A program made the position numbers and the translations under genes. From Anaerolineae bacterium (GTDB lineage Bacteria > Chloroflexota > Anaerolineae > Anaerolineales > Villigracilaceae): a DNA stretch of 38,955 nt. Below are positions 17,035 to 24,579 of the stretch, piece by piece. How positions within the stretch are numbered: position 1 is the stretch's first letter; every line of letters starts with the position of its first letter. The notes under the pieces are model-generated. The model was given only the letters and a program-made list of their open reading frames with translations. It was not told the origin of the DNA and searched no databases. The stretch covers positions 1-38,955 of the forward strand of contig JABGQU010000010.1 of assembly GCA_018648605.1 (NCBI GenBank), written 5' to 3'.

Positions 17035-17070
17035 GATTGCGCGCAATTTCCTAAAGTTGAACAGGTATAT

Positions 17071-18003
17071 ATGATAGAAACTGAAAATCTTAGTAAGGCA
17101 TTTAACGATTTCTTAGCAGTAGATGACGTTAATTTAAATGTTCGATCAGGACAAATATTAGCTTTGCTCGGGCAAAACGGGGCTGGCAAGACGACCACGA
17201 TCCGGATGTTGACTGGGCTTTTGCGTCCAACCCGAGGCTGGGCGCGTGTTGCCGGTTATGATGTCGTGGATGAGCCAACCGCGGTACGCTCTTCTGTGGG
17301 CGTGCTGACTGAACAACATGGGTTATACCTGCGAATGACAGCAGATGAATACCTCGACTTCTTCGGAAAGATCTACGAGTTGGATGCATCCACACGCAAA
17401 ATGCGCAATGATTATTTGCTCGACTATTTCGGTTTGGCAAAAGCCTCTACTCGCCGCATTGGTGAGTACTCAAAGGGGATGCGCCAGAAATTAGCCTTGG
17501 CGCGTACTCTGATCCACGAGCCGCCCGTTTTACTTTTAGATGAACCCACCTCCGCAATGGATCCGGAAAGCGCACGCTTGGTGCGTGACGAGATCGGGAA
17601 TTTGCGTTCTTCGCAACGTGCAATTGTGATTTGCACCCATAATCTCGCTGAGGCTGAGATCCTTGCTGATGAGATCGCCATTATTTATAACGGGAGGATT
17701 CTTCTTACAGGGAAGCTGGATGCACTAAAGGATCGTGTGCTTGGTAAACCCGAGTATGAGGTAATCTTTTCATCTGCATGGGATGTTAAGAATTTTGCGC
17801 ATCTTTCTGCGGTGGAGATGCTTGAGAAGAGCCCCAAGAGAATTCGCTTTCGCTCTGAAAACCCTAAAGAGACCAACCCGCTATTCTTGCAAAAACTATC
17901 TGAGAAAAAAGCGCCTATTTTGTCTTTACAAGAAATACCACGCAGCCTTGAGCAAGTCTACTTAAAGGTGATGGCAGAAGCTGTGGAGAATGTAGCTGTA
18001 TGA
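17071..18003 (+). CDS. ABC transporter ATP-binding protein
   Basis: This 310-residue cytoplasmic ATPase has Walker A GQNGAGKTT (about 34-42), a Q-loop region (LTEQHGLY), signature YSKGMRQKLALARTL, Walker B VLLLDEPTSAMDPES and a switch His in CTHNLAEAE. A C-terminal tail of about 90 residues is of the DrrA/NatA kind. It energises the permease encoded next: its stop overlaps that gene's ATG by 4 bp (ATGA), so the two form an obligate pair. The exported substrate is not evident. The whole transporter belongs to the ABC-2 exporter class rather than importers, as no binding protein is present. Confidence 0.95.
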   Translation: MIETENLSKAFNDFLAVDDVNLNVRSGQILALLGQNGAGKTTTIRMLTGLLRPTRGWARVAGYDVVDEPTAVRSSVGVLTEQHGLYLRMTADEYLDFFGKIYELDASTRKMRNDYLLDYFGLAKASTRRIGEYSKGMRQKLALARTLIHEPPVLLLDEPTSAMDPESARLVRDEIGNLRSSQRAIVICTHNLAEAEILADEIAIIYNGRILLTGKLDALKDRVLGKPEYEVIFSSAWDVKNFAHLSAVEMLEKSPKRIRFRSENPKETNPLFLQKLSEKKAPILSLQEIPRSLEQVYLKVMAEAVENVAV

Positions 18004-19430
18004 AAGAGAAACTAAGACCTGTTTGGTTGTTGGCACAACGCGAATTACATGATCAGTTTAGAGATTGGCGCATCCTTTTTCCGTTAATAGTGCTTACACT
18101 TCTCTTCCCTCCTCTGATGAATTCCTTTGCCGGGCAAACTGTTGACTTTATGAATAAATATGGCGGCAATTTGATCCTTGATCGCTTGGTGCCATTTTCC
18201 ATTTTGATTATTGGCTTTTTCCCCGTAACTATCTCGCTAGTAGTTGCCCTCGAATCTTTTGTCGGCGAGAAAGAGCGCGGCACAATTGAACCTCTCTTGG
18301 GGACACCTTTGCTCGATTGGCAGCTTTATCTGGGGAAACTGGTCGTTGGTGTAATATTTCCGCTGGTTGCGAGTTATCTGGCAATTGGGTTGTATATTTT
18401 TATGGTGGGTAAGCAGGATTTAAATTTACCGCCTATCAGTCAGATTATTCAATTGCTTGCGCTTACAGCTTCTCATGCGATCTTGATGGTGAGTGGCGCG
18501 ATTGCAATTTCTACACAGGCAACCTCTGTGCGGGCAGCGAATTTAATGGCCTCCTTTATTGTTTTGCCAGTTGCTTTTCTGATCCAGGGTGAGAGTGTAT
18601 TGCTTTTCTGGGGAGATGGCGACATTCTTTGGATGGCGGTCATAGCGGTGCTTGTTTTGGCAGGCTTATTAATGCGAGTAGGTGTTGCGCACTTTCAACG
18701 TGAATACCTTTTGGGGCGCGAAATCGATTCTTTTAACGTGAGATGGATTTGGCAGACCTTTAAGGAATCTTTTGTTGGGGACGCGCACTCAGTTTTTGCA
18801 TGGTATCAAACCCAGGTCGGAGGTACGTTGCGCAGACTCAAAACTCCCCTGATACTGATGGCTGTAATCGCTTTGATCGGGAGCATCGTCTCATTTCAGT
18901 GGGTGTCCTCTGTTGCACCAATATATTTGGCTGATATCCCTCAAGAAGAGGTAGACAAGGTCTTGGGCAGAATGAGTATGGCTGCGGGGCTGTCAGTTGA
19001 GCAAGAGGATATTAACTTCGGATTTATATTTGGGCATAATATCCGAGCCGTTTTGGTGATGTTTATTGTTGGCCTTTTCTCACTTGGCGTATTAGGCGAA
19101 TTGGTTTTCGCGATCAATGTTGGTGTTGTGGGCGGTGTCTTGGCCGTTCTTGGCGCGATGGGTCTGCCTGCATGGACCTTGTTTCTTGGTGGAGTTTTAC
19201 CTCATGGTATTTTTGAGATTCCGGCGATCATCTTTGCCGGCGCAAGTATTCTGTATTTCGGGGCTCTTCTTGTTACGCCCAACCCTACACGAACGATGGG
19301 CGAGGTTGTGATTTCTGTTGCCGCAGATTGGTTGAAGATCTTCGTGGGCGTTATTGTGCCGCTTTTAGCACTGGCCGCATTGATCGAAGTTAATATAACC
19401 CCGCATATTTTAGCAACTATAGTGCGATAG
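18000..19430 (+). CDS. ABC-2 permease fused to a SpoIIM-like domain
   Basis: The protein has 476 residues and two recognisable halves. Residues about 1-230 are an ABC-2 exporter permease with about six helices (ESFVGEKERGTIEPLLGTPL is the typical coupling segment). After a cytoplasmic stretch and another helix (about 283-303), residues about 340-475 match SpoIIM/DUF95 proteins: FIFGHNIRAVLVMFIVG, then GGVLPHGIFEIPAIIFAGAS (landmark LPHGIFEIPA, about 398-407) and further helices. SpoIIM-like proteins are membrane proteins linked in sporulation to peptidoglycan hydrolysis at the engulfing septum. In this non-sporulating setting the role is unknown. It pairs with the ATPase at 17071-18003. Confidence 0.88.
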   Translation: MKEKLRPVWLLAQRELHDQFRDWRILFPLIVLTLLFPPLMNSFAGQTVDFMNKYGGNLILDRLVPFSILIIGFFPVTISLVVALESFVGEKERGTIEPLLGTPLLDWQLYLGKLVVGVIFPLVASYLAIGLYIFMVGKQDLNLPPISQIIQLLALTASHAILMVSGAIAISTQATSVRAANLMASFIVLPVAFLIQGESVLLFWGDGDILWMAVIAVLVLAGLLMRVGVAHFQREYLLGREIDSFNVRWIWQTFKESFVGDAHSVFAWYQTQVGGTLRRLKTPLILMAVIALIGSIVSFQWVSSVAPIYLADIPQEEVDKVLGRMSMAAGLSVEQEDINFGFIFGHNIRAVLVMFIVGLFSLGVLGELVFAINVGVVGGVLAVLGAMGLPAWTLFLGGVLPHGIFEIPAIIFAGASILYFGALLVTPNPTRTMGEVVISVAADWLKIFVGVIVPLLALAALIEVNITPHILATIVR

Positions 19431-19440
19431 GTAGAGCGAT

Positions 19441-20196
19441 ATGGCAAAGATTATTATTTTAGGCTCGTCAAATGCGATAGCAGATGAAAATCACGAAAAT
19501 GCACACCTGATTTGTGTTGGCAAAACACGCACTGTGCTTGTGGATAGCTCACGTAATCCAATTTTGCGTTTGCGCGATATTGGGATTGAGTTTGAGCAGA
19601 TCACTGATTTGATCCTGACCCACTTTCACCCCGATCATATTTCAGGCATTCCTCTCTTCCTCATGGATATGTGGTTACGGGGGCGTAAAAGCCCTCTGGA
19701 AATTTACGGTCTGCCGCATACGATTGAGCGAATGGAAAACTTGATGGATGCCTTTTCCTGGAAAAACTGGCCTAACTTTTTCCCCGTGACTTTTAACAAG
19801 CTTCCGTCTGTGGCACTTAATCCTGTGATTGATTGTACAGACTTCAAGATCTATAGTTCACCCGTTTGCCATATGATCCCTACAATTGGGATGCGAATTG
19901 AGTTTAATGAAGCGAAAAAGGTAGTTGCTTATTCTTGCGATACTGAACCTTGCGATGAGGTTGTTCATTTAGGTAAAAATGCCGACATCTTGATTCACGA
20001 GGCCTCAGGCAATTTTGTAGGGCATTCATCATCTGCACAGGCTGCTGAAATCGCGACACAGGCAAATGCAAAAAGATTATATCTAATTCATTATCCAACC
20101 GGTGAATATTGGCAAGAAAATACACTTGAAGATGCGCAGCGGAATTTCGATGGAGACGTGGTTTTGGCTGAAGACCTGATGATTTTAAATTTTTAG
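19441..20196 (+). CDS. Metallo-beta-lactamase-fold hydrolase (RNase Z-like)
   Basis: This 251-residue cytoplasmic protein has motif II THFHPDH (His61, His63, Asp65, His66). A further metal-ligand region follows (VCHMIPTIGMRIEF), then AYSCDTEPCDEVVHLGKNADILIHEASG, which closely follows the layout of RNase Z/ElaC proteins, and the C-terminal His in LYLIHYPTG. It is shorter than RNase Z (about 300 residues) and lacks a clear flexible exosite arm, so a tRNA 3'-processing role is not assured. A phosphodiesterase of the same superfamily is equally possible. It lies 10 bp after the permease and is followed by a terminator. Confidence 0.85.
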   Translation: MAKIIILGSSNAIADENHENAHLICVGKTRTVLVDSSRNPILRLRDIGIEFEQITDLILTHFHPDHISGIPLFLMDMWLRGRKSPLEIYGLPHTIERMENLMDAFSWKNWPNFFPVTFNKLPSVALNPVIDCTDFKIYSSPVCHMIPTIGMRIEFNEAKKVVAYSCDTEPCDEVVHLGKNADILIHEASGNFVGHSSSAQAAEIATQANAKRLYLIHYPTGEYWQENTLEDAQRNFDGDVVLAEDLMILNF

Positions 20197-20226
20197 CGCT
20201 AAGAAAAATTCTTAACGCTTTTGTTT
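20196..20226 (+). terminator. Rho-independent terminator after the MBL-hydrolase gene
   Basis: GCGCTAAGAA and TTCTTAACGC pair around a short A-rich loop with one G-U wobble. CTTTTGTTTT follows. The hairpin starts at the stop codon itself and should end the punA-to-MBL plus-strand gene run. Confidence 0.7.
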
Positions 20227-20284
20227 TAACGGCTTCGTATAGCAAGTGCCAGCCGTTCAAAACCGCTAGACTGAAAGTAGCATA

Positions 20285-20331
20285 AATAGAGGGTCGTATT
20301 GCAACTCGTAAGTGCAATGCGACCCTCTATT
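20285..20331. terminator. Strong bidirectional hairpin between convergent genes
   Basis: Arms at 20285-20303 and 20313-20331 pair over 19 positions with one mismatch around a 9-nt loop (ACTCGTAAG). The AATAGAGGGTCG / CGACCCTCTATT ends match exactly. It lies in the 238-bp gap between the MBL gene and the convergent HNH gene. CTTTT follows on the plus strand. It probably terminates the HNH transcript and backs up the hairpin at 20196. The rest of the gap holds another small dyad (AACGGCT...AGCCGTT, 20228-20257) and no gene. Confidence 0.65.
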
Positions 20332-20434
20332 CTTTTGCTAACTCATCTTGTTTTTGCTTTTCAAAATGGGGGGGGCAAGAGAGGGAGAATACAAATCAAA
20401 GTGCATAACATCAGTGAACAAAAAAGAAAAGGGA

Positions 20435-20938
20435 TTACCAACCTTCGATAAAGGTCAGCCATTCATTCGTTTCATTTAGGTATTGAGAAAAATAATATAC
20501 AAGGCTACTTGCAGGTTCTTCAGGTTTTTTGAGTAGGGACAAAGAGGTTTCTTTCAATTTTTTACCGCCTTTACGGTAATTACAAGTTGGGCAAGCGGCC
20601 ACAACATTTTCCCAAATATGTTTTCCCCCCAGGCGTTTGGGGTGAATATGATCGATAGTTAATTTGGTGTCTTTGCGACCACAGTATTGGCAAGTGAAAT
20701 TATCGCGGCGAAAAATTTCACTTGCCATCAACTTCACGCGCGGACGCGGACGCTTGACCATATATTCCAGGCGGATGATCGAAGGACGAGGAAAACTCTG
20801 TGAGACAGAATATATAGCTCCGCGTCCATTGATGACCATCGCAGCTTTTCCTGTGAGGATCAGACCAATCGCACGGCGAGTATCGCAAATATTAATAGGT
20901 TCAAAATTTACATTCAAGACCAATACAGGTGTGTTCAT
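20435..20938 (-). CDS. HNH endonuclease (zinc-finger type)
   Basis: This 167-residue protein has an N-terminal region (1-70: PVLVLNVNFEPINICDTRRA) shared by a common stand-alone bacterial HNH family. Its HNH core (about 76-128) has two CxxC pairs (Cys83/86, Cys116/119) for structural zinc, the catalytic DHIHP (Asp96-His97, His99) and Asn111 in the WENVVAAC segment. It cleaves or nicks DNA in vitro by family analogy, but the cellular role of these stand-alone proteins is unsettled. No methylase or other restriction gene lies beside it. A TATAAT box (20960-20965, minus strand) and CTGGAGA before the ATG suggest its own short transcript. Confidence 0.93.
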   Translation of the reverse strand: MNTPVLVLNVNFEPINICDTRRAIGLILTGKAAMVINGRGAIYSVSQSFPRPSIIRLEYMVKRPRPRVKLMASEIFRRDNFTCQYCGRKDTKLTIDHIHPKRLGGKHIWENVVAACPTCNYRKGGKKLKETSLSLLKKPEEPASSLVYYFSQYLNETNEWLTFIEGW

Positions 20939-21143
20939 ATAGTCTCCAGAATAGAAACTATTATAGCCTCTAAGAAAAAAATAGCTGAGTATCTGGCTGT
21001 TTTCGATAATCTATTGAAAATAGGCGAAACTTCAAAAGAACAATTGAAGATTGTGAGTGCCTGCGGTATAATGAGACGCTTGCTTTCTAAGCAAGTAAAC
21101 CATCATTTCCACAGCAAATTTTGCACAAAAGGCAAGAAAAAAC
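20939..21143. other. Divergent intergenic region
   Basis: This region separates the minus-strand HNH gene from the plus-strand gene at 21144. It holds a minus-strand TATAAT at 20960-20965, the plus-strand promoter at 21044-21072 and, just after it, a small dyad (CTTGCTT/AAGCAAG, about 21079-21096) in the leader of the 21144 mRNA. No further gene was seen. Confidence 0.5.
21044..21072 (+). promoter_or_regulatory. Promoter of the two-gene unknown module
   Basis: TTGAAG (21044-21049) is spaced 17 bp from a perfect TATAAT (21067-21072). The predicted leader is about 65 nt and contains a short stem-loop. Confidence 0.7.
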
Positions 21144-22730
21144 ATGAATGTTACAACCCCCTTTCCTGATGATTATTGGCAATCGCTAAAAATCAAAAAA
21201 AGCGATTCCGACTTTTTACTCACACATCTTTTTGAGTTAGAAACCCCTCTGGCTACAAATGATATGATCGCCGCCCTGATCTCTGAGCGCGTACGTTTTG
21301 AGCAAGAAGCAATTTTGAAAAAACGAAAAGGCTCAGGCAAAGTTTATCTCCCAAAAGAAAAATATAAAACGGGTGATGAGTTGTCTTTCTCGGCTTTGGG
21401 TTGGGAAAAAGGGACAGTCACCTCCTCGCGTGAAGGTAGTAATCCGCAAGTAGGAGCCTTTGAAGTTGCGACCGTTACAATGGAAGATAAAAGTGAACGC
21501 CTTTTTGCGATGGGCGTGGAAGAACATCCCTTGAATGATGTCAGCGAAACAGCGGATGCGGATGGACAGGTTGATCTCGAGGATATACAGAACCGCTTCG
21601 GAACCGCGCTGGAAGAGAAACTTGCTGCCGTTATACAGGCAGGGGATGAACTAGTGAGCATCGCTGGCTACTGGTTCCCACGTGCCCTTCTTGTAGATGT
21701 GAATATCGGTCACCTGAATCTAGCAGAAGCAATCCTCGATATGGCTGAAGGTGAGCCTCTTGAAACAGCCGTCATAATGAAAGATATCGACTTTCCGCAG
21801 GGTGATAACCCACACCTGACAGAATTTTCGCTCAACTATGCCTTGCAGGAAGACCCGCGTTTCGACGAAGTAGGCTCAACCGGAAAAGTACTTTGGTGCC
21901 TTGAACGTCTGGAGCCAGAAGAAGTCCGTCAAGTTCCTGCCTTATTGCGTTATGTCCCGGTCGAACTGGATCGCTCTACGCTTGATGCAGAGATGTTAGC
22001 TCTTGAAGCGCAATTAGATGATGAGCTGAGTAAGATCAGTATTACCGGACAGGCACAAAAAAGCGCAACGATCAGCTTGCTATACCCGCATTGGCGCTTG
22101 GGCACCTTGCCGATCTCAGAGCGGATTCGCTCCTTTTTCCCCTCTGCCTACGAATCCCCACGTATTCGCTTTACCCTGGTAGATGGAAAAACCGGTAAAA
22201 AAATGCCGGCTTGGGTAGTGAAAGACAGTCATTATGTTTTTGGTTTGAAAGAATGGTACGAAGAAAAAGGCTTGCTTCCCGGTAATTTGATCGATATCAG
22301 GCACGGCAAGGCTCCCGGCGAAGTTATTATCGAAGCACAGTCACATCGCAGTAAACGTGATTGGGTGCGCACAGTAATTACAGGGTCAGATGGTGGTTTG
22401 GTTTTTGCTGCGCTCAAGCAATCTATAAACGCCAAGTATGATGAACGGATGATGCTTGCTATTCCCGATCCAGACGCACTTGACAACGCTTGGAGAGCAG
22501 CGCAGGAAAGCAACCAAAAATTTGAGACCCTGGTTCGTAAAGTTATGAAAGAGCTGACTAAACTTAACCCGCAAGCGCATGTCCATGCTCAGGACTTATA
22601 TTCAGCAGTGAATTTATTGAAACGCTGTCCGCCCGCGCCACTATTTAGCTTGCTGGCAACACAGCCTTGGGTCACACATGTTGGCGATCTCTACTTTCAC
22701 TTGGATGAAGAAACTCAGGAAGAGGTCTAG
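21144..22730 (+). CDS. Conserved-looking protein of unknown function, 528 residues
   Basis: The family is not recognised. It is a soluble, acidic protein with no signal peptide. An N-terminal helical segment (about 20-60, LLTHLFELETPLATNDMIAAL) looks like a winged-helix start. A middle part (about 65-125) is rich in beta-strands and charged residues (KYKTGDELSFSALGWEKGTV). A long alpha/beta region follows, with WRLGTLPISERIRSFFPSA and GLLPGNLIDIRHGKAPGEVII (about 300-400). The C-terminus (about 470-525, HAQDLYSAVNLLKRCPPAPLFSLL...WVTHVGDLYFHLDE) looks like a HARE-HTH/winged-helix segment. This suggests a nucleic-acid-associated protein, by inference only. It is followed one base later by a second unknown gene carrying another helix-turn-helix-like tail. 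Confidence 0.85.
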   Translation: MNVTTPFPDDYWQSLKIKKSDSDFLLTHLFELETPLATNDMIAALISERVRFEQEAILKKRKGSGKVYLPKEKYKTGDELSFSALGWEKGTVTSSREGSNPQVGAFEVATVTMEDKSERLFAMGVEEHPLNDVSETADADGQVDLEDIQNRFGTALEEKLAAVIQAGDELVSIAGYWFPRALLVDVNIGHLNLAEAILDMAEGEPLETAVIMKDIDFPQGDNPHLTEFSLNYALQEDPRFDEVGSTGKVLWCLERLEPEEVRQVPALLRYVPVELDRSTLDAEMLALEAQLDDELSKISITGQAQKSATISLLYPHWRLGTLPISERIRSFFPSAYESPRIRFTLVDGKTGKKMPAWVVKDSHYVFGLKEWYEEKGLLPGNLIDIRHGKAPGEVIIEAQSHRSKRDWVRTVITGSDGGLVFAALKQSINAKYDERMMLAIPDPDALDNAWRAAQESNQKFETLVRKVMKELTKLNPQAHVHAQDLYSAVNLLKRCPPAPLFSLLATQPWVTHVGDLYFHLDEETQEEV

Positions 22731-23165
22731 ATGTCTGAAAAAAAAGCGTTTAGCTTTATTAAGCCCGATCTGGATACACCTTTTCATATCGATTTTGCCT
22801 GGTGGCAGCAAAACGACCGAGATTGGCGTGTTTATTTGCGTTCATTGATGTGCGCAGAACACCAAGAAGTTTTTACAAATTGGCAAGATGACGAAATGCT
22901 CGATTGGGTTGATCCTGAAACTGCCGAAGTAAAGGTTGTGGACGGTTTCCAACACACACTCATGATGCACTGTGCTCTGGCGCCCGATTTCCTTACCGCA
23001 AAAACATCGCTGGTAGAATCTGTTTTTCGGCTTTTTCTCATCAACGGAAACCAGCCAAAGTCTGCGCGTGAATTATCAGAAGAATTAGGACGCCCTGAGA
23101 TGACGATTTTGAAAACACTCGCAGGCTTGCGCGTTTATCGCGGATTGCGCCCTTGCTCTACCTAG
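22731..23165 (+). CDS. Small protein of unknown function with HTH-like C-terminus
   Basis: This 144-residue soluble protein is not recognised as a known family. Its N-terminal 70 residues are rich in Trp and Asp (IDFAWWQQNDRDWRVYLRSL, WQDDEMLDWVDPETAEV). The C-terminal half (about 88-140, SLVESVFRLFLINGNQPKSARELSEELGR followed by MTILKTLAGLRVYRG) has the spacing of a winged helix-turn-helix. The ATG directly follows the stop of the 528-residue gene (TAGATG), so the two are translationally coupled and probably work together. tRNA-Arg starts 6 bp after its stop and may share the transcript. Confidence 0.85.
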   Translation: MSEKKAFSFIKPDLDTPFHIDFAWWQQNDRDWRVYLRSLMCAEHQEVFTNWQDDEMLDWVDPETAEVKVVDGFQHTLMMHCALAPDFLTAKTSLVESVFRLFLINGNQPKSARELSEELGRPEMTILKTLAGLRVYRGLRPCST

Positions 23166-23169
23166 AAAA

Positions 23170-23245
<76 letters not shown>

Positions 23246-23281
23246 CTACCATTCAAGCAGAGTTAGGTTTTGTCTGCTGTG

Positions 23282-23333
23282 TGAAACCAAGAAGCCGATA
23301 GAAGAATATTCTTCTATCGGCTTCTTGGTTTCA
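23282..23333. repeat. Perfect loopless 52-bp palindrome between convergent genes
   Basis: The arms 23282-23307 and 23308-23333 are exact reverse complements with the centre at AAT|ATT. The palindrome sits between tRNA-Arg (plus) and the aminotransferase gene (minus, stop at 23366). It could act as a two-way terminator, though no U-run follows on the plus strand. A recombination or mobile-repeat origin is also possible. Confidence 0.8.
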
Positions 23334-23365
23334 TTTCAGAAAGCCCTTACTCTAAAAAATGGATG

Positions 23366-24529
23366 TTACTTTAAAACTCTCGCTATCTTCTCTATCGCTT
23401 TCTCGATATTTTCAATCGAATTGGCATAGGAAAGGCGCAAATATCCTTCGCCGAATTCGCCAAAGGATGTGCCGGGCAGCAGGGCAATACCTGCTTCTTC
23501 CAAGACCCAGTTTGCGAATTCATCGGAAGTTTTGCCGGTGGCTTTGATGTTGGGGAAAACATAAAAGGCGCCCTGCGGCTTCTGACAGGTGATGCCGGGC
23601 AGGGAATTCAAGCCGTCCACGATGACGTTGCGGCGGCGTTCGTATTCGGCGATAACTGCCGTGACCTGGGCTTGGTCGCCGTTTAAAGCCTCTATGCCTG
23701 CAAATTGAGTGAATTCCGCTGTAGACCCGACCGAATGAGTGAGCAGCAGCCCCACACGCCGTGCCAGCTCTTCGGGCATGATGCCGTATCCCAGCCGCCA
23801 GCCTGTCATGGCGTAGGTTTTGGAAAAGCCGTCCATGATGACGGTGCGTTCTGCCATGCCGGGTAGGGCATAGATGGAGGGGGCATCATCCATGCCATCG
23901 TAAACGATGCGGGCGTAGATTTCATCGGAGAGTACCCAGGCATCGTATTTTTTGGCGGCGGCGGCGATATGCTCTAAATCCGCTTGGGGGATGATGCCGC
24001 CGGTGGGATTGCTGGGCGAGTTGATGATGATAAGCTTCGTTTTCTCGTTGATGAGACTGTCGAAGACGTCCAGATCGAAGGAGAAATTATTTTCTTCGAC
24101 GAGGGGCACGGGAACGGCTTTTCCGCCTGCCACGCCGATCATTGCTTCGTAGGTGGGGAAGCCGGGATTTGGGTAGATGACTTCGTCGCCGGGGTTGACG
24201 AGGGCGAGGGTGGGGAAAAAGATGTGCGGCTTGCCACCGGGACCCACGACGACCTGCTCGGGCGAGATGTCTATTCCTCGTCGGGCAGATGCATCCATAG
24301 CGATAGCACGTCGAAAGGAGGGTGTTCCGGCGGGCGGGGTGTAGCGGGTGCGCCCACTGGCGATAGCATCCATCCCGGCTTTGCCGATATTAGCAAAAGT
24401 GTCGAAATCGGGCTGACCAATTTCAAAGTGGATGATTTCCCGCCCATCCGCTTCAAGGGCTTGAGCTTTGGCGAGGACGGCGTATGCGCCCTCGGCTTTC
24501 AGGTGGTTGGTTCGGGTGGCGTAGGTCAT
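23366..24529 (-). CDS. PLP-dependent aminotransferase (class I/II, aspartate-type)
   Basis: This 387-residue fold-type I enzyme has FEIGQPDFDT (substrate Gly/Asp region, about 35-44), NSPSNPTGG (170-178), LSDEIYARIVYDG (PLP Asp/Tyr), the Schiff-base Lys237 in DGFSKTYAMTGWRLGYG, and the C-terminal substrate Arg in GYLRLSYA. Amino-group transfer is certain; the substrate (Asp, Ala or aromatic) is not. It follows panB after 50 bp on the same strand. An alanine- or valine-type role in pantothenate supply would suit the neighbour but is speculative. GC content is higher than in flanking genes. The palindrome 24541-24573 lies just upstream of the start, and no strong Shine-Dalgarno site is visible. 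Confidence 0.93.
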   Translation of the reverse strand: MTYATRTNHLKAEGAYAVLAKAQALEADGREIIHFEIGQPDFDTFANIGKAGMDAIASGRTRYTPPAGTPSFRRAIAMDASARRGIDISPEQVVVGPGGKPHIFFPTLALVNPGDEVIYPNPGFPTYEAMIGVAGGKAVPVPLVEENNFSFDLDVFDSLINEKTKLIIINSPSNPTGGIIPQADLEHIAAAAKKYDAWVLSDEIYARIVYDGMDDAPSIYALPGMAERTVIMDGFSKTYAMTGWRLGYGIMPEELARRVGLLLTHSVGSTAEFTQFAGIEALNGDQAQVTAVIAEYERRRNVIVDGLNSLPGITCQKPQGAFYVFPNIKATGKTSDEFANWVLEEAGIALLPGTSFGEFGEGYLRLSYANSIENIEKAIEKIARVLK

Positions 24530-24540
24530 GGTTAGTTTCC

Positions 24541-24573
24541 AGACCTGACAGGTTTTTAAAACCTGTCAGGTCT
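24541..24573. repeat. REP-like perfect palindrome (16-bp arms, 1-nt centre)
   Basis: AGACCTGACAGGTTTT (24541-24556) is the exact reverse complement of AAAACCTGTCAGGT plus CT (24558-24573), with a single T in the centre. It fills the gap between panB and the aminotransferase. The ACCTGACAGGTTTT / AAAACCTGTCAGGT pair is, from memory, a widely dispersed intergenic repeat in Chloroflexota and Bacteroidota genomes; that recollection could not be checked here. Confidence 0.75.
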
Positions 24574-24579
24574 CATTAT

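Noticed and set aside
21079-21096. Small dyad in the leader of the 21144 gene as a riboswitch
   Set aside because: It is a short 7-bp stem with no further conserved structure or terminator; too little to call.
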